Shown one piece after another: positions 52,480 through 60,801 of a stretch of DNA of 64,000 nucleotides (the first letter of the stretch is position 1; each line of letters opens with the position of its first letter). A program made the position numbers and the translations under genes. The stretch is from Balneola sp. (GTDB taxonomy: Bacteria > Bacteroidota > Rhodothermia > Balneolales > Balneolaceae). The notes beneath the pieces were generated by a model, which was given only the letters and a program-made list of their open reading frames with translations, was not told the origin of the DNA and searched no databases. The DNA lies in the NCBI GenBank assembly GCA_003712055.1, contig RHLJ01000004.1, positions 186,001-250,000 of the forward strand. The letters are read 5' to 3'.

Positions 52480-53097
52480 ATGCAAGAATTAGTAAACATT
52501 TTCGCTAAGTCGATCTTTGTAGATAATATGGTATTTGCCTACTTCTTAGGCATGTGTTCGTATTTGGCGGTATCAAAGAAAGTATCTACAGCAGTGGGTC
52601 TTGGAATAGCGGTTATTTTCGTACTAACTGTAACCGTTCCTACTAACTACCTCCTCCAAAACTTTGTACTTCAGGAAGGTGCTTTAGCATGGATTGGGCC
52701 ACGATTCGCGGACGTAGATTTAAGTTTTCTCTCCTTCATTTTGTTTATCGCAGTAATAGCATCCATGGTGCAATTAGTAGAAATGTTAGTTGAGAAGTTT
52801 TCACCAGCTCTATATGGTGCACTTGGAATCTTTCTCCCTCTAATTGCTGTTAACTGTGCAATCTTGGGTGGATCCCTTTTCATGCAGGAAAGAAACTATG
52901 CGAATATTACTGAAGCTACTGTATTCGGCTTTGGTAGTGGAATTGGTTGGTTCCTGGCTATTGTAGCTATTGCCGCCATCCGTGAGAAAATTCAATACTC
53001 AAATGTTCCAGCTCCACTAAAGGGTCTCGGTATTACATTTATCGTGACTGGCTTAATGGGCATCGGCTTTATGTCGTTTATGGGAATAAAACTATAA
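52480..53097 (+). CDS. nqrE: Na+-NQR subunit E
   Basis: Integral membrane subunit paired with NqrD; related to it by inverted topology. Its [14 protein letters not shown] and [13 protein letters not shown] segments each carry a conserved Cys that in the family contributes to the NqrD/E iron-sulfur centre matured with NqrM. Six helices over 205 residues. It starts four bases after nqrD. Confidence 0.95.
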   Translation: MQELVNIFAKSIFVDNMVFAYFLGMCSYLAVSKKVSTAVGLGIAVIFVLTVTVPTNYLLQNFVLQEGALAWIGPRFADVDLSFLSFILFIAVIASMVQLVEMLVEKFSPALYGALGIFLPLIAVNCAILGGSLFMQERNYANITEATVFGFGSGIGWFLAIVAIAAIREKIQYSNVPAPLKGLGITFIVTGLMGIGFMSFMGIKL

Positions 53098-53116
53098 TCA
53101 TCAGGAAGAGACTGAC

Positions 53117-54430
53117 ATGGTATTTGGATCAACATTATTAATAGTAGGAGCAAGTGTCATCGTATTTTTTGCGGTGGTAATCCTTTTGGTTTCCCTACTT
53201 CTAGGAGCAAAAACAGTGCTCACCCCATCAGGGCCTGTGAAGATCACTATCAATGGTGAAAGAGAAATCGAAGTGTCTTCAGGTGGAACCCTCTTAAGTA
53301 CCCTGGGAGATAATAAAATTTTCCTTCCTTCCGCATGTGGTGGAGGTGGAACCTGTGTTCAGTGTTTATGCCAGGTGCATGAAGGTGGTGGAGAAATCCT
53401 TCCTACTGAAACCCCACACTTTACAAGAAAGGAGCAAGCCGATGATTGGAGGCTTGGATGCCAGGTAAAGGTAAAGCAGGACATGAATATCTCTATTCCT
53501 GAAGAAGTATTTGGGATCAAGAAATGGGAAGCCAAAGTAGTTTCAAACTATAACGTGGCCTCATTTATCAAAGAGTTTATTGTTGAGATTCCTGAGGATA
53601 TGGATTATGAAGCTGGTGGATATATCCAGATCGAAATCCCTCCTTGCGAAGTGGAGTACAAAGACATTGACATTACTGCGCACCCGGAAGAGCATCCTGG
53701 AGATCCTGATAAATTTAAGCTTGAATGGGATAAATTTGGGTTGTGGCCATTAAAGATGAAAAATGACGACCTGGTAGAACGTGCATATTCTATGGCTAGC
53801 TATCCAGCAGAAGGTCGGAGAATTATGCTTAACGTGCGTATCGCAACTCCACCGTGGGATAGAGCTAAAAACGCATGGATGGACGTGAACCCAGGGATTG
53901 CTTCTTCGTACATCTTTGACCGAAAACCAGGGGATACGGTTACTATTTCAGGTCCTTATGGTGAGTTCTTCATCAAGGACCATACAGAAAGTGAGATGCT
54001 TTATATCGGTGGTGGTGCAGGAATGGCTCCTATGCGCTCTCACTTATATCACCTTTTCAAAACTCTTGAGACCGGAAGAAAAGTGAGCTACTGGTATGGT
54101 GGTCGTTCTAAGCGAGAGTTGTTCTACCTAGATCACTTCCATCAGTTAGAAGAGAAGTTTGATAACTTTAAATTCTATGTAGTTCTTTCTGAGCCTCTTG
54201 AAGAAGATAATTGGGTAGAGAAGAAAGACATTAACGATGAAGAAGGAGATGGCTTCCTTGGTTTTGTTCACCAGGCGGTGATTGATGAATATCTTGTGAA
54301 CCATCCTGAACCAGAAGATATTGAGTTCTACTTCTGCGGACCTCCATTAATGAACCAGGCCGTACTTAAAATGTGCGACGACTGGGGAGTTCCGGATGAG
54401 AACGTTGCTTTCGATGATTTCGGAGGATAG
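53117..54430 (+). CDS. nqrF: Na+-NQR subunit F (NADH:quinone reductase flavoprotein)
   Basis: Electron-entry subunit taking electrons from NADH. An N-terminal membrane helix (about residues 6-28) leads to a plant-type 2Fe-2S domain with Cys74, Cys80, Cys83 and Cys115 ([10 protein letters not shown] and WRLGCQVK), then an FAD/NADH-reductase domain with [13 protein letters not shown] and [13 protein letters not shown]. At 437 residues it is slightly longer than E. coli-type relatives but typical for Bacteroidota. It is the last gene of the operon and ends before a strong terminator. Confidence 0.97.
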   Translation: MVFGSTLLIVGASVIVFFAVVILLVSLLLGAKTVLTPSGPVKITINGEREIEVSSGGTLLSTLGDNKIFLPSACGGGGTCVQCLCQVHEGGGEILPTETPHFTRKEQADDWRLGCQVKVKQDMNISIPEEVFGIKKWEAKVVSNYNVASFIKEFIVEIPEDMDYEAGGYIQIEIPPCEVEYKDIDITAHPEEHPGDPDKFKLEWDKFGLWPLKMKNDDLVERAYSMASYPAEGRRIMLNVRIATPPWDRAKNAWMDVNPGIASSYIFDRKPGDTVTISGPYGEFFIKDHTESEMLYIGGGAGMAPMRSHLYHLFKTLETGRKVSYWYGGRSKRELFYLDHFHQLEEKFDNFKFYVVLSEPLEEDNWVEKKDINDEEGDGFLGFVHQAVIDEYLVNHPEPEDIEFYFCGPPLMNQAVLKMCDDWGVPDENVAFDDFGG

Positions 54431-54444
54431 GCACCAGTTTTGTA

Positions 54445-54476
54445 AAGCCCCCACGTGTAAACGTGGGGGCTTTTTA
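54445..54476 (+). terminator. Rho-independent terminator of the nqr operon
   Basis: AAGCCCCCACGT and ACGTGGGGGCTT form a 12-base stem with a GTAA-like loop, followed by T-rich sequence. It closes the nqrABCDEF transcript. Confidence 0.92.
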
Positions 54477-54521
54477 TTTAGGGTCATGAAGTAAGAAATT
54501 TCCTCGGTCATTCCGCGGCCC

Positions 54522-54605
54522 GTCATCCTGAGCATACCTGCGAAGGATTTTCAAGACTCAAGTCATGCTTGGTAAAAATTGTGCAGACTCTTCGCTCTGA
54601 GTGAC
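54522..54605. repeat. Dispersed inverted repeat, GTCATCCTGAGC type
   Basis: The left arm GTCATCCTGAGCATACCTGC is mirrored by a right arm that reads GTCACTCAGAGCGAAGAGTC on the other strand. A further GTCATTCCGCGG-type arm immediately to its left (54507) may be a fused second copy. It lies between the nqr terminator and apbE. Confidence 0.75.
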
Positions 54606-54674
54606 AGTTTTTCACATATTCCCGTCCTAAAGAAAGTATCTTAGCTCAAATTTGTGTTATTTAAACCGATGAAT

Positions 54675-55682
54675 ATGAAAATCAAAATAGCATCAGTAGT
54701 TCTTTTACTCCTCGCACTTTCCTGTACCAAACAACAGGAATCCAAACTGGTAGTTAATACAGGAAATGCACAGGGGTCAACCTTCCAGGTAAGATATCTA
54801 ACTACTTCAAACCAGAATTTTGAAGAGGACATCAATAACATATTTAGAAGTATTGATCAGTCTATGAGCACCTATCTGCCGGGCTCATTGATCTCACAAT
54901 TGAATAGTGGAGATGTAGAACTAAGCGTTGACGATCATTTTAGAAAAGTGCTGGACAGAGCATTGGAAATATCCGAAGAAACCGATGGTGATTTTGACCC
55001 CACAGTAGGGGTGCTTGTAAGCTTGTGGGGTTTTGGCTTTGAAGAGGTTCGTGCCGATGTAGATACCGAAATGATAGAAGCTGCCCTTGAAAAAACCGGA
55101 TTTGAAAAAATTCGCTATGCAGGAGGTCGAGTCTCTTTACCGGATGGAGTGTCCCTGGATTTTAATGCCATTGCGCAAGGCTATACGGTAGATGCAATTG
55201 CAGGACATCTCGAATCAAAGGGCATTGAACATTATATGGTAGAAGTTGGTGGAGAAGTGAAAACCTTAGGGGTAAATGAAAAAGGAAATCTGTGGCGAAT
55301 TGGGATAGACAAGCCTAAACCTCAAATTGATGATGAATCCCGCTTCCAGGTGATTGTAGAAATGGAAAATAATGCACTGGCTACCTCAGGAAATTACCGG
55401 CGATACTGGGTAGATGAAGCAAGCGGACTTAAGTATTCGCATACTATAAACCCACATACTGGTACCCCTGCCCGAAATCGATTATTAAGTGTTTCTGTGC
55501 TTGCTCCGACTTCCATGGATGCAGATGCCTATGCTACCGTATGTATGGTAAAAGGAGTCGAAGGATGTATGGACTTCCTGGAAGCTAAGCCCGAACTAGA
55601 AGGCTATTTAGTATTCACCGACGATCAAGGAGAATGGAAAGTGCTAATCACCGAAGGCTTTGAGAAGTATATCTTGGAATAG
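54675..55682 (+). CDS. apbE: FAD:protein FMN transferase ApbE (lipoprotein)
   Basis: Covalently attaches FMN to Thr of NqrB and NqrC, using FAD. A lipoprotein signal (LLALSC) places it in the periplasm, facing these sites. The family motifs DPTVGVLVSLWGFG, LDFNAIAQGYTVDAIAGHL, MVEVGGEVKTLG and SHTINPHTGTPAR are all present, and DADAYATVCMVKG is the Mg-binding end. The ATG at 54675 is chosen; 54669 and a GTG at 54654 are less likely. It is the expected partner of the nqr operon just upstream. Confidence 0.95.
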   Translation: MKIKIASVVLLLLALSCTKQQESKLVVNTGNAQGSTFQVRYLTTSNQNFEEDINNIFRSIDQSMSTYLPGSLISQLNSGDVELSVDDHFRKVLDRALEISEETDGDFDPTVGVLVSLWGFGFEEVRADVDTEMIEAALEKTGFEKIRYAGGRVSLPDGVSLDFNAIAQGYTVDAIAGHLESKGIEHYMVEVGGEVKTLGVNEKGNLWRIGIDKPKPQIDDESRFQVIVEMENNALATSGNYRRYWVDEASGLKYSHTINPHTGTPARNRLLSVSVLAPTSMDADAYATVCMVKGVEGCMDFLEAKPELEGYLVFTDDQGEWKVLITEGFEKYILE

Positions 55683-55685
55683 TTA

Positions 55686-55740
55686 TTAGTTAATGGTTAT
55701 TGGTGAATCAGTTTCCCAATAACTATTAACCATTAACTAA
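55686..55740. terminator. Perfect hairpin between apbE and nqrM
   Basis: TTAGTTAATGGTTA and TAACCATTAACTAA form a perfect 14-base inverted repeat with a 27-base spacer. It lies between convergent genes, and the nqrM stop codon is inside its right arm. Probably a bidirectional terminator; similar to the AT-rich hairpins at 24096 and 30143. Confidence 0.6.
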
Positions 55741-55979
55741 GCTACAAAAGGACTGAATTCGCCTTCTTCCTTTTTCTTGTTGTCACTCTTACACTTCTCA
55801 TCAGGTAGAGCTCCACAAAAACCACATGCTTCGCCTTCTTTATTTAGAAAAGGGCTGTTACTAGCACAGGTTCCGGCAAATTCTCCATCTTTCTTCACTA
55901 GGATTTTAATAGCAATACCTGCAAAACCGATTCCAATTAGGACAACTGCAAGGACAAGAGTAAGTAACATTGTTGACAT
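55737..55979 (-). CDS. nqrM: Na+-NQR maturation protein NqrM (DUF539)
   Basis: An 80-residue membrane protein with one N-terminal helix (about residues 5-27) and a short soluble tail containing cysteines in the pattern GTCASN, GEACGFCGALP and DEKC. NqrM is needed to deliver iron for the NqrD/E cluster, and this Cys pattern, small size and position beside apbE and the nqr operon support the call. It is on the minus strand, convergent with apbE, and ends inside their shared hairpin. Confidence 0.88.
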   Translation of the reverse strand: MSTMLLTLVLAVVLIGIGFAGIAIKILVKKDGEFAGTCASNSPFLNKEGEACGFCGALPDEKCKSDNKKKEEGEFSPFVA

Positions 55980-56184
55980 AATACCAGGATATTTTCAAAC
56001 ACTTAAAGGTCGTGATTTAGCTATTGAACGGCAATATCAGGGATATAATTTCACAAGCGGTTATATAGAAGGATGCGTATATTTATCGCCCTTTTGCAGC
56101 CTGTTTGATTATATAGATCGATTCAGGTTTCGGCCTTCACCCGAGTCTTTGAATAAGACGCAAAGGAATTTATTGAAAATAAAT

Positions 56185-56258
56185 GCGCCCGTAGCTCAAC
56201 TGGATAGAGTACCAGGTTTCGGCCCTGGGGGTTGGGGGTTCGAACCCTCCCGGGCGTA
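56185..56258 (+). tRNA. tRNA-Arg (anticodon UCG)
   Basis: All four stems fold: acceptor GCGCCCG with CGGGCGT, D stem GCTC/GAGT, anticodon stem CCAGG/CCTGG with loop TTTCGGC (anticodon TCG, decodes CGN), T stem GGGGG/CCTCC with loop TTCGAAC, discriminator A. No CCA is encoded. Confidence 0.95.
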
Positions 56259-56268
56259 CAATACACCT

Positions 56269-56307
56269 ACCCTAACTTAATTTTTAATATTGAGTTAGGG
56301 TTTTTTG
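56269..56307 (+). terminator. Terminator downstream of tRNA-Arg
   Basis: ACCCTAACTTAA and a TGAGTTAGGGT right arm form a stem with an AT-rich loop, followed by six T. It is placed where a tRNA terminator is expected. Confidence 0.8.
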
Positions 56308-56339
56308 TTTCAGTAACTGAATATTTTTATTGCCACAAA

Positions 56340-56387
56340 GCAAAGTGCGGACCCTAGCTATGCCCAATTTGAAATGCTTGTTATATG
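56340..56387 (-). other. attC-like sequence downstream of the TIMP-like gene
   Basis: On the minus strand, right after the gene's stop: CATATAACAAGCATTTCAAA, then TTGGGCATAGCTAGGGTCCG. The first 18 bases match the spacers at 16272-16277, 16699, 17580 and 18164 (consensus ATAACAAGC-x-TTTCAA). The right half is not obvious. It lies about 80 bases from tRNA-Arg. Confidence 0.5.
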
Positions 56388-56388
56388 G

Positions 56389-56847
56389 TTATAATGAGTT
56401 TAAAAAATTCATGGTCTCTTTTCCTAATAGCTCAAGTTCGTAATCGGTATCGTTTTTTGGATTAGTATGGATGGTAGGTGAACAGATGCTTGTATATATT
56501 TTTTTGTCACCTTTATCCGATTTCGAGTAATACCCAAATATTGCATACTCACTGTTTTTTTCGAAGGAGAACCCACAGGCTTCTGGATGACCGTCTGTAA
56601 AAACGAAAGTTTTATTTTCTTGAATACCTTTGAATGTTTGGATGACATCAAATCGGACTTTAGTGAGTCCTTCAGTAAATAACCCTCTGCCTTCAAAAAA
56701 AGATTGTTCGCCAATCGAAACCGCTTTCCCAATAAAAACTACTTCGTAAGTTTGATAAGCTTCTTCTATTTCATAGCCCATACAGCTGCAAGCATAGGCA
56801 GGAAAAGAGAGCATTAATAAAAAAAGAGATATAATAATTGTTTTCAT
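56389..56847 (-). CDS. Secreted TIMP/netrin-like (NTR) domain protein
   Basis: A 152-residue exported protein from ATG 56847. After a signal peptide ending PAYA the mature protein would begin Cys-Ser-Cys (ACSCMGYEIEEAYQ), which is the N-terminal signature of TIMP/NTR inhibitors. The pattern VVFIGKAVSI, VRFDVIQTFKGI and HPEACGFSFEKNSEYAIFGY follows the beta-strands and Cys positions of that fold. Longer frames to 57006 are rejected because the signal peptide starts at 56847. Bacterial TIMP-like proteins are of unknown function; inhibition of metallopeptidases is an inference. An attC-like spacer follows its stop. Confidence 0.68.
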   Translation of the reverse strand: MKTIIISLFLLMLSFPAYACSCMGYEIEEAYQTYEVVFIGKAVSIGEQSFFEGRGLFTEGLTKVRFDVIQTFKGIQENKTFVFTDGHPEACGFSFEKNSEYAIFGYYSKSDKGDKKIYTSICSPTIHTNPKNDTDYELELLGKETMNFLNSL

Positions 56848-56920
56848 GAAGTCATGAGTCTGGAGATTAAAACAACCAGAAAGGTATTCGAGTTTTTTTG
56901 ATATGCTTATATGTATCCGA

Positions 56921-58906
56921 TTAGTTTTCAAATGAAAGTTTCTTTTTATATAAATAGTCAGAGATTTTGAATAAAGCATACTCCGGATCATCTGCATAAT
57001 CCTCATAAAACTTTCCTTTGGTGAGTTTATTAATCAAACGACCAAGAGCGAATGAATTAGTTTTATATTCTAATCCATTATAGTTGATTACCCACGGTGT
57101 ATACAAATAGTTTGGGATATCATCAGAGTTAGAAATAATTAGCTTTGACCCATTCTTGAAATCAAAGATAAGTTGATGCCAGATTTGGGTTGTACTCCAA
57201 TTTCCATATCCTATGGAAAAAACATCATTGATTACACTATCATCGATAGACTCGATTGAATCTGCCACACTTTTGTAGAAACTAAAATCGGTATTCTCTC
57301 CAGGGAATTGATATGGGTTCTCAAAGTCAAACTGATCAATTCCATTTTCTTTTATCTCTTCTTCTTTTTGAGATATAAAATCCTTGTAATCAGAAATTAT
57401 AGATGGTTTGAGCAGTAAATCATCCACTGATAATTCATCTAATCTGGCTTGATTAGCTTCAGAAATGATCTCCTTAACTAATTTATGATTAAGTATTCTG
57501 GGCATACTATTTAGAAAACTTCTGTCACTTTTGGAAAGCTCTAAAAAGGAACCATTTAAGTTGTAGATTCTTGTTTGATCATCATAATGAAAGCAACCAA
57601 GGCTACCATACCCAATTGTTAGGCTTTTCAATTCTAAATCTTGAGGAAAGATTTTATCAGGTAGATCGTATTTAATAAACTCATTAGTTTCGGTATTTAA
57701 CTCAACTCTGTTTTCCAGTGTTTGGTCGGCAATGACTAACTTCCCATTGAATACAGAAGCATTACCTATAGGAAATTGAGTTTCGTTTATTCTAGCCCAC
57801 CTTTTATTCTCCAATTTCAAAATATCAACACCAGAAAAACCATATGTTTCTCCTTTAAAATCAACTTTAGTATAGGGTTCAGGGATTGGGATATTATTAG
57901 TAACTAATGGAGAACTTTTAATCCTTTGGTTGACAATTTGGAATATTTCATCTCCAGCGTAAACATATAATGTAGAATCAATTACATTAAGTGCTTTAGG
58001 GGGATTTAATAGTGTTCTTTCAGATGTCCAGGTGGGAGTTAAGTTTTCATCTAACACTTTAACGTTATAGTCACGAGTTATCAGGAATCCCTGGTTATCA
58101 GATACCTCAAAATCAATTATATCTGGTAAAGGAGTCCAGTTGATGTCATTGTTCTGCGTTATAAAAACTCTTTGTTGCTGACTGACAAGATAATAGTCAC
58201 CAAGTATCCTAATTTTATCAATTCTTGGCTTACTATCATTAGAGACCACACGATATTTTTTTTGGTAAAGAGGGGTTTCTAGTATTTCCCAAGTTTCTGC
58301 ATTATCAAATGTTCTGTGAATTGTATTCCAATTAGAAGCAAATAGGCCAATTTTTTCGTCATTTGAAAAATGGATACTCATGATTCGACGATTAGCCATA
58401 TTTTCAATTTTAGGCTTGGCGCTCCAGGTAAGTCCATAATCTTCAGTATAGTATATTAGTTGAGAACCTCCACTCATCCACCCCTTTCCATTGTGCTTGA
58501 AATAAGTAGCATCAATCCAACTACTCTCCATCCCAAAAATTACTTTATCCCAGGATTTTCCTCCGTCTTCTGAGCGATATATAAAATTTTGTTTTCCATT
58601 CTCTTGAATAAAACCGGAAATGATCAGGACATTTTCGGACAAAAAGTTAATCCGTTCAAAGTTTTTACCAGAATCAAAAGCCAAAGGATCAAGTGAACCA
58701 AAGGGCCCAATATGCCATAAATCCCCAAACTCTTTAGTGTAGTATACATTTCCAGCTTTTGATGCCATCCATATTTCACCTAAGGGTGATAATCCAAGTT
58801 CAGTTACATAACCTTTAACTGGAAGTCTGGCATGATACTTATCCTGAGCCATTCCAAAGTGCTGGAACACAAATACAAGTAATATCGATAGAAGGTATCG
58901 TATCAT
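56921..58906 (-). CDS. Secreted BNR/beta-propeller repeat protein
   Basis: A 661-residue exported protein (signal peptide ending GMAQ) with BNR/Asp-box repeats: SEDGGKSWDK, TEDYGLTWSA, FDNAETWEIL and DLWHIGPFG, each S/T-x-D-x-G-x-x-W. The first 300 residues look like a sialidase-fold beta-propeller such as Ycf48-type proteins; the C-terminal half is not recognised. No C-terminal T9SS sorting domain is present. Function unknown; it may be a surface or photosystem-like assembly factor, but photosynthesis is not implied. Confidence 0.72.
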   Translation of the reverse strand: MIRYLLSILLVFVFQHFGMAQDKYHARLPVKGYVTELGLSPLGEIWMASKAGNVYYTKEFGDLWHIGPFGSLDPLAFDSGKNFERINFLSENVLIISGFIQENGKQNFIYRSEDGGKSWDKVIFGMESSWIDATYFKHNGKGWMSGGSQLIYYTEDYGLTWSAKPKIENMANRRIMSIHFSNDEKIGLFASNWNTIHRTFDNAETWEILETPLYQKKYRVVSNDSKPRIDKIRILGDYYLVSQQQRVFITQNNDINWTPLPDIIDFEVSDNQGFLITRDYNVKVLDENLTPTWTSERTLLNPPKALNVIDSTLYVYAGDEIFQIVNQRIKSSPLVTNNIPIPEPYTKVDFKGETYGFSGVDILKLENKRWARINETQFPIGNASVFNGKLVIADQTLENRVELNTETNEFIKYDLPDKIFPQDLELKSLTIGYGSLGCFHYDDQTRIYNLNGSFLELSKSDRSFLNSMPRILNHKLVKEIISEANQARLDELSVDDLLLKPSIISDYKDFISQKEEEIKENGIDQFDFENPYQFPGENTDFSFYKSVADSIESIDDSVINDVFSIGYGNWSTTQIWHQLIFDFKNGSKLIISNSDDIPNYLYTPWVINYNGLEYKTNSFALGRLINKLTKGKFYEDYADDPEYALFKISDYLYKKKLSFEN

Positions 58907-59016
58907 ATGGGCATCAATTTAATGGTAGGCTTAGATATTTGAATGAAGATTCATATAATATTGAACCTCTTGATTAAATTTATGTTGTTCAATAATTGTA
59001 CAAAAAATGGAGCTAC

Positions 59017-59898
59017 TTATTTCTGTTTAGCTCCTTCTACTTCCAAAACATACTGTATAATATTTTTTTGGACTAGCCAATCCGCTAAGTAAGTAGGCCA
59101 ATTAGATAATTCATTTTCTCCTTCTAACCGCATTCCGTACCCATGTCCACCCTTTTCAAATAGATTAAACTCTAAATCAGCTTCTCTTTCTAGAAGTGTT
59201 TCAGAGTATTGTATGGTACCGCCAACAAAAGCCGAATCGTCCAAGGTTTGCACAATAAATATCGGAGGAATGATATCCATAGGTTCTAATTCGGGAGAGA
59301 TCGATGAAGAATTTTCAACAGCCAAGTAAGCTGGGTAAATGAGTATAGAGAAATCAGGTGGAGTGCATTTAACTAGCGCCAAACGTTTGCTGCAATCCTC
59401 TGCTCTACTCGAGCTATGACTTAGTCTGGCAGTAAGATGAGCACCCGCGGAAAAACCCATGACTCCTATTTTCGTTGTATCAATATTCCATTCTTCTGCT
59501 TTCTCATACACGATTTCTAAGGCTTTTAATCCGTCATTGTAAGCTGCATCTCGATTGTTGGGTACCGTATATTTAACAACAATAGCATGTATCCCTAGAG
59601 AATTTACCCATTCAGCGGGTTCAGTTCCCTCCAAATCGTATGAAAGTAAGTTATAGCCTCCTCCCGGAAAGATTAGCATAGCTGGTCGTCTTCCAGACCT
59701 ATTAGCTTGAAAATAACGAAGTGACGGGGCATTCACGTCGGTGATTCTCAGTATTTCATCATCATATTCAACCAATACTCGCTCAGTTGATTCTTGAGAA
59801 GCTCCCGGCCATAAATACATTTCTTGGTTTTCGTCGATTGAACTGCATCCAAAAGCCGTCAACAAGAAGGCAAAAAAAATCACGAATGGGTTATTCAT
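59017..59898 (-). CDS. Alpha/beta hydrolase lipoprotein, acetyl-esterase-like
   Basis: A 293-residue alpha/beta hydrolase. ATG 59898 starts a lipoprotein signal peptide (LLTAFGCSS). The nucleophile elbow is GFSAGAHLTARLS, oxyanion region LIFPGGGYNLLS, catalytic Asp in TLDDSAFVGG and His in KGGHGYGM; this is the BD-FAE/acetyl-xylan-esterase-like group (COG0657). It is divergent from the SGNH esterase and separated from it by an operator-like palindrome, so it probably belongs to the galactan locus and removes acetyl groups from a polysaccharide. Confidence 0.8.
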   Translation of the reverse strand: MNNPFVIFFAFLLTAFGCSSIDENQEMYLWPGASQESTERVLVEYDDEILRITDVNAPSLRYFQANRSGRRPAMLIFPGGGYNLLSYDLEGTEPAEWVNSLGIHAIVVKYTVPNNRDAAYNDGLKALEIVYEKAEEWNIDTTKIGVMGFSAGAHLTARLSHSSSRAEDCSKRLALVKCTPPDFSILIYPAYLAVENSSSISPELEPMDIIPPIFIVQTLDDSAFVGGTIQYSETLLEREADLEFNLFEKGGHGYGMRLEGENELSNWPTYLADWLVQKNIIQYVLEVEGAKQK

Positions 59899-59959
59899 AC
59901 TAGCGCAAGAAATTATCAATTCGTTTTCGATCTATTGAAATGATATCAATTTATATATA

Positions 59960-59973
59960 TGTTAACGATAACA
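59960..59973 (+). promoter_or_regulatory. Predicted LacI-family operator 1
   Basis: TGTTAACGATAACA, an imperfect palindrome centred on CG, identical to the two copies at 63181 and 63258. It lies between the divergent hydrolase and SGNH esterase genes, about 36 bases before the SGNH start, and could control both. Binding protein inferred to be the LacI regulator encoded at 62080. Confidence 0.75.
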
Positions 59974-60008
59974 ATCACGAATGTAAACTCATATAGCACG
60001 TTGCGATT

Positions 60009-60725
60009 ATGAAAAAAAGAGTGCTTCCAATTTTCTTTCTTTTTGCAGCAATACTTCTCTATTGTACTTCAAGTGTTGAAGAAGAGATTATTGAACAACC
60101 TTGTACATTACAATTATATCCTCCTCTTGATACGGTTATCACTAGTCATACCTCATTTACCAGGGAGTACTACCCGCAACGAATTCAAGAATTCATGATG
60201 GATTCAATCTTTCAAAATAGTATTGTGATGTTAGGGAATAGCTTGACTGAACAGGGTGAAGATTGGTCCGACAAACTAGGGCAAGAAAATGTGAGTAATA
60301 GAGGTATTTCCGGTGATAATACAGATGGACTTTCTGCAAGACTGGGCGAGATTATTTGTAGTGAACCCAGAATCGTATTCGTAATGATTGGCACCAATGA
60401 TCTTTGGACGCCATACACGGAGATAGAGGTTGCCTCTTCTATTGATGAAATCGGTAATTATCTTTCTTCAGAACTTCCGGATGCCAACATTTATGTTCAA
60501 ACCATTATGCCTCTTGAAAGCGGACATAGTATGTCAGAAAGATTAATTGGCATCAATACTGCACTCAAATCGAAAGAAGATGTATCATACATTTTGATAG
60601 ATACATTTGCTGAGATGGCTAACAATGAAGGGTTTCTTGAAAGCCAATATACAACGGATGGGGTACACTTGACTTCACTGGGATACGAGAAATGGGCTGC
60701 TTTTTTAAAACAGTTTGTCGACTAA
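60009..60725 (+). CDS. SGNH/GDSL hydrolase, probably lipoprotein
   Basis: A 238-residue SGNH esterase. Block I is VMLGNSLTEQGEDW (catalytic Ser), block II is RGISGDNTDGLSARL, block III is FVMIGTNDLWTPY, and block V is TTDGVHLTSLGYEKW with catalytic Asp and His. The N-terminus resembles a lipoprotein signal (LLYC near residue 19), though the residue before Cys is unusual. It likely de-esterifies a carbohydrate. It is the first gene after operator 1 and precedes the galactanase by 76 bases. Confidence 0.84.
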   Translation: MKKRVLPIFFLFAAILLYCTSSVEEEIIEQPCTLQLYPPLDTVITSHTSFTREYYPQRIQEFMMDSIFQNSIVMLGNSLTEQGEDWSDKLGQENVSNRGISGDNTDGLSARLGEIICSEPRIVFVMIGTNDLWTPYTEIEVASSIDEIGNYLSSELPDANIYVQTIMPLESGHSMSERLIGINTALKSKEDVSYILIDTFAEMANNEGFLESQYTTDGVHLTSLGYEKWAAFLKQFVD

Positions 60726-60775
60726 GAGCAGAGAAACATATTAATGCTTGTATTAACGATAAGATTCACAAATAT
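60706..60775. repeat. Upstream-region repeat, copy 1
   Basis: Shares the pattern CAGTTTGTCGACTAAGAGCA, GAGAAACATATTAATGCTTG and TTAACGATAAG with 62004-62071 ahead of the LacI gene. It overlaps the end of the SGNH gene and includes operator 2. The two copies are about three-quarters identical by eye. Confidence 0.65.
60751..60764 (+). promoter_or_regulatory. Predicted LacI-family operator 2 (diverged)
   Basis: TATTAACGATAAGA differs from TGTTAACGATAACA at two positions. It lies 38 bases upstream of the GH53 ATG and within the repeated upstream segment. Confidence 0.55.
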
Positions 60776-60801
60776 AAACCCCGCTTAACCTATACCAACA
60801 A

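Noticed and set aside
55777-56280. Long plus-strand open frame over nqrM and tRNA-Arg
   Set aside because: It runs antisense to nqrM and through the tRNA; no protein family fits and the tRNA folds perfectly.
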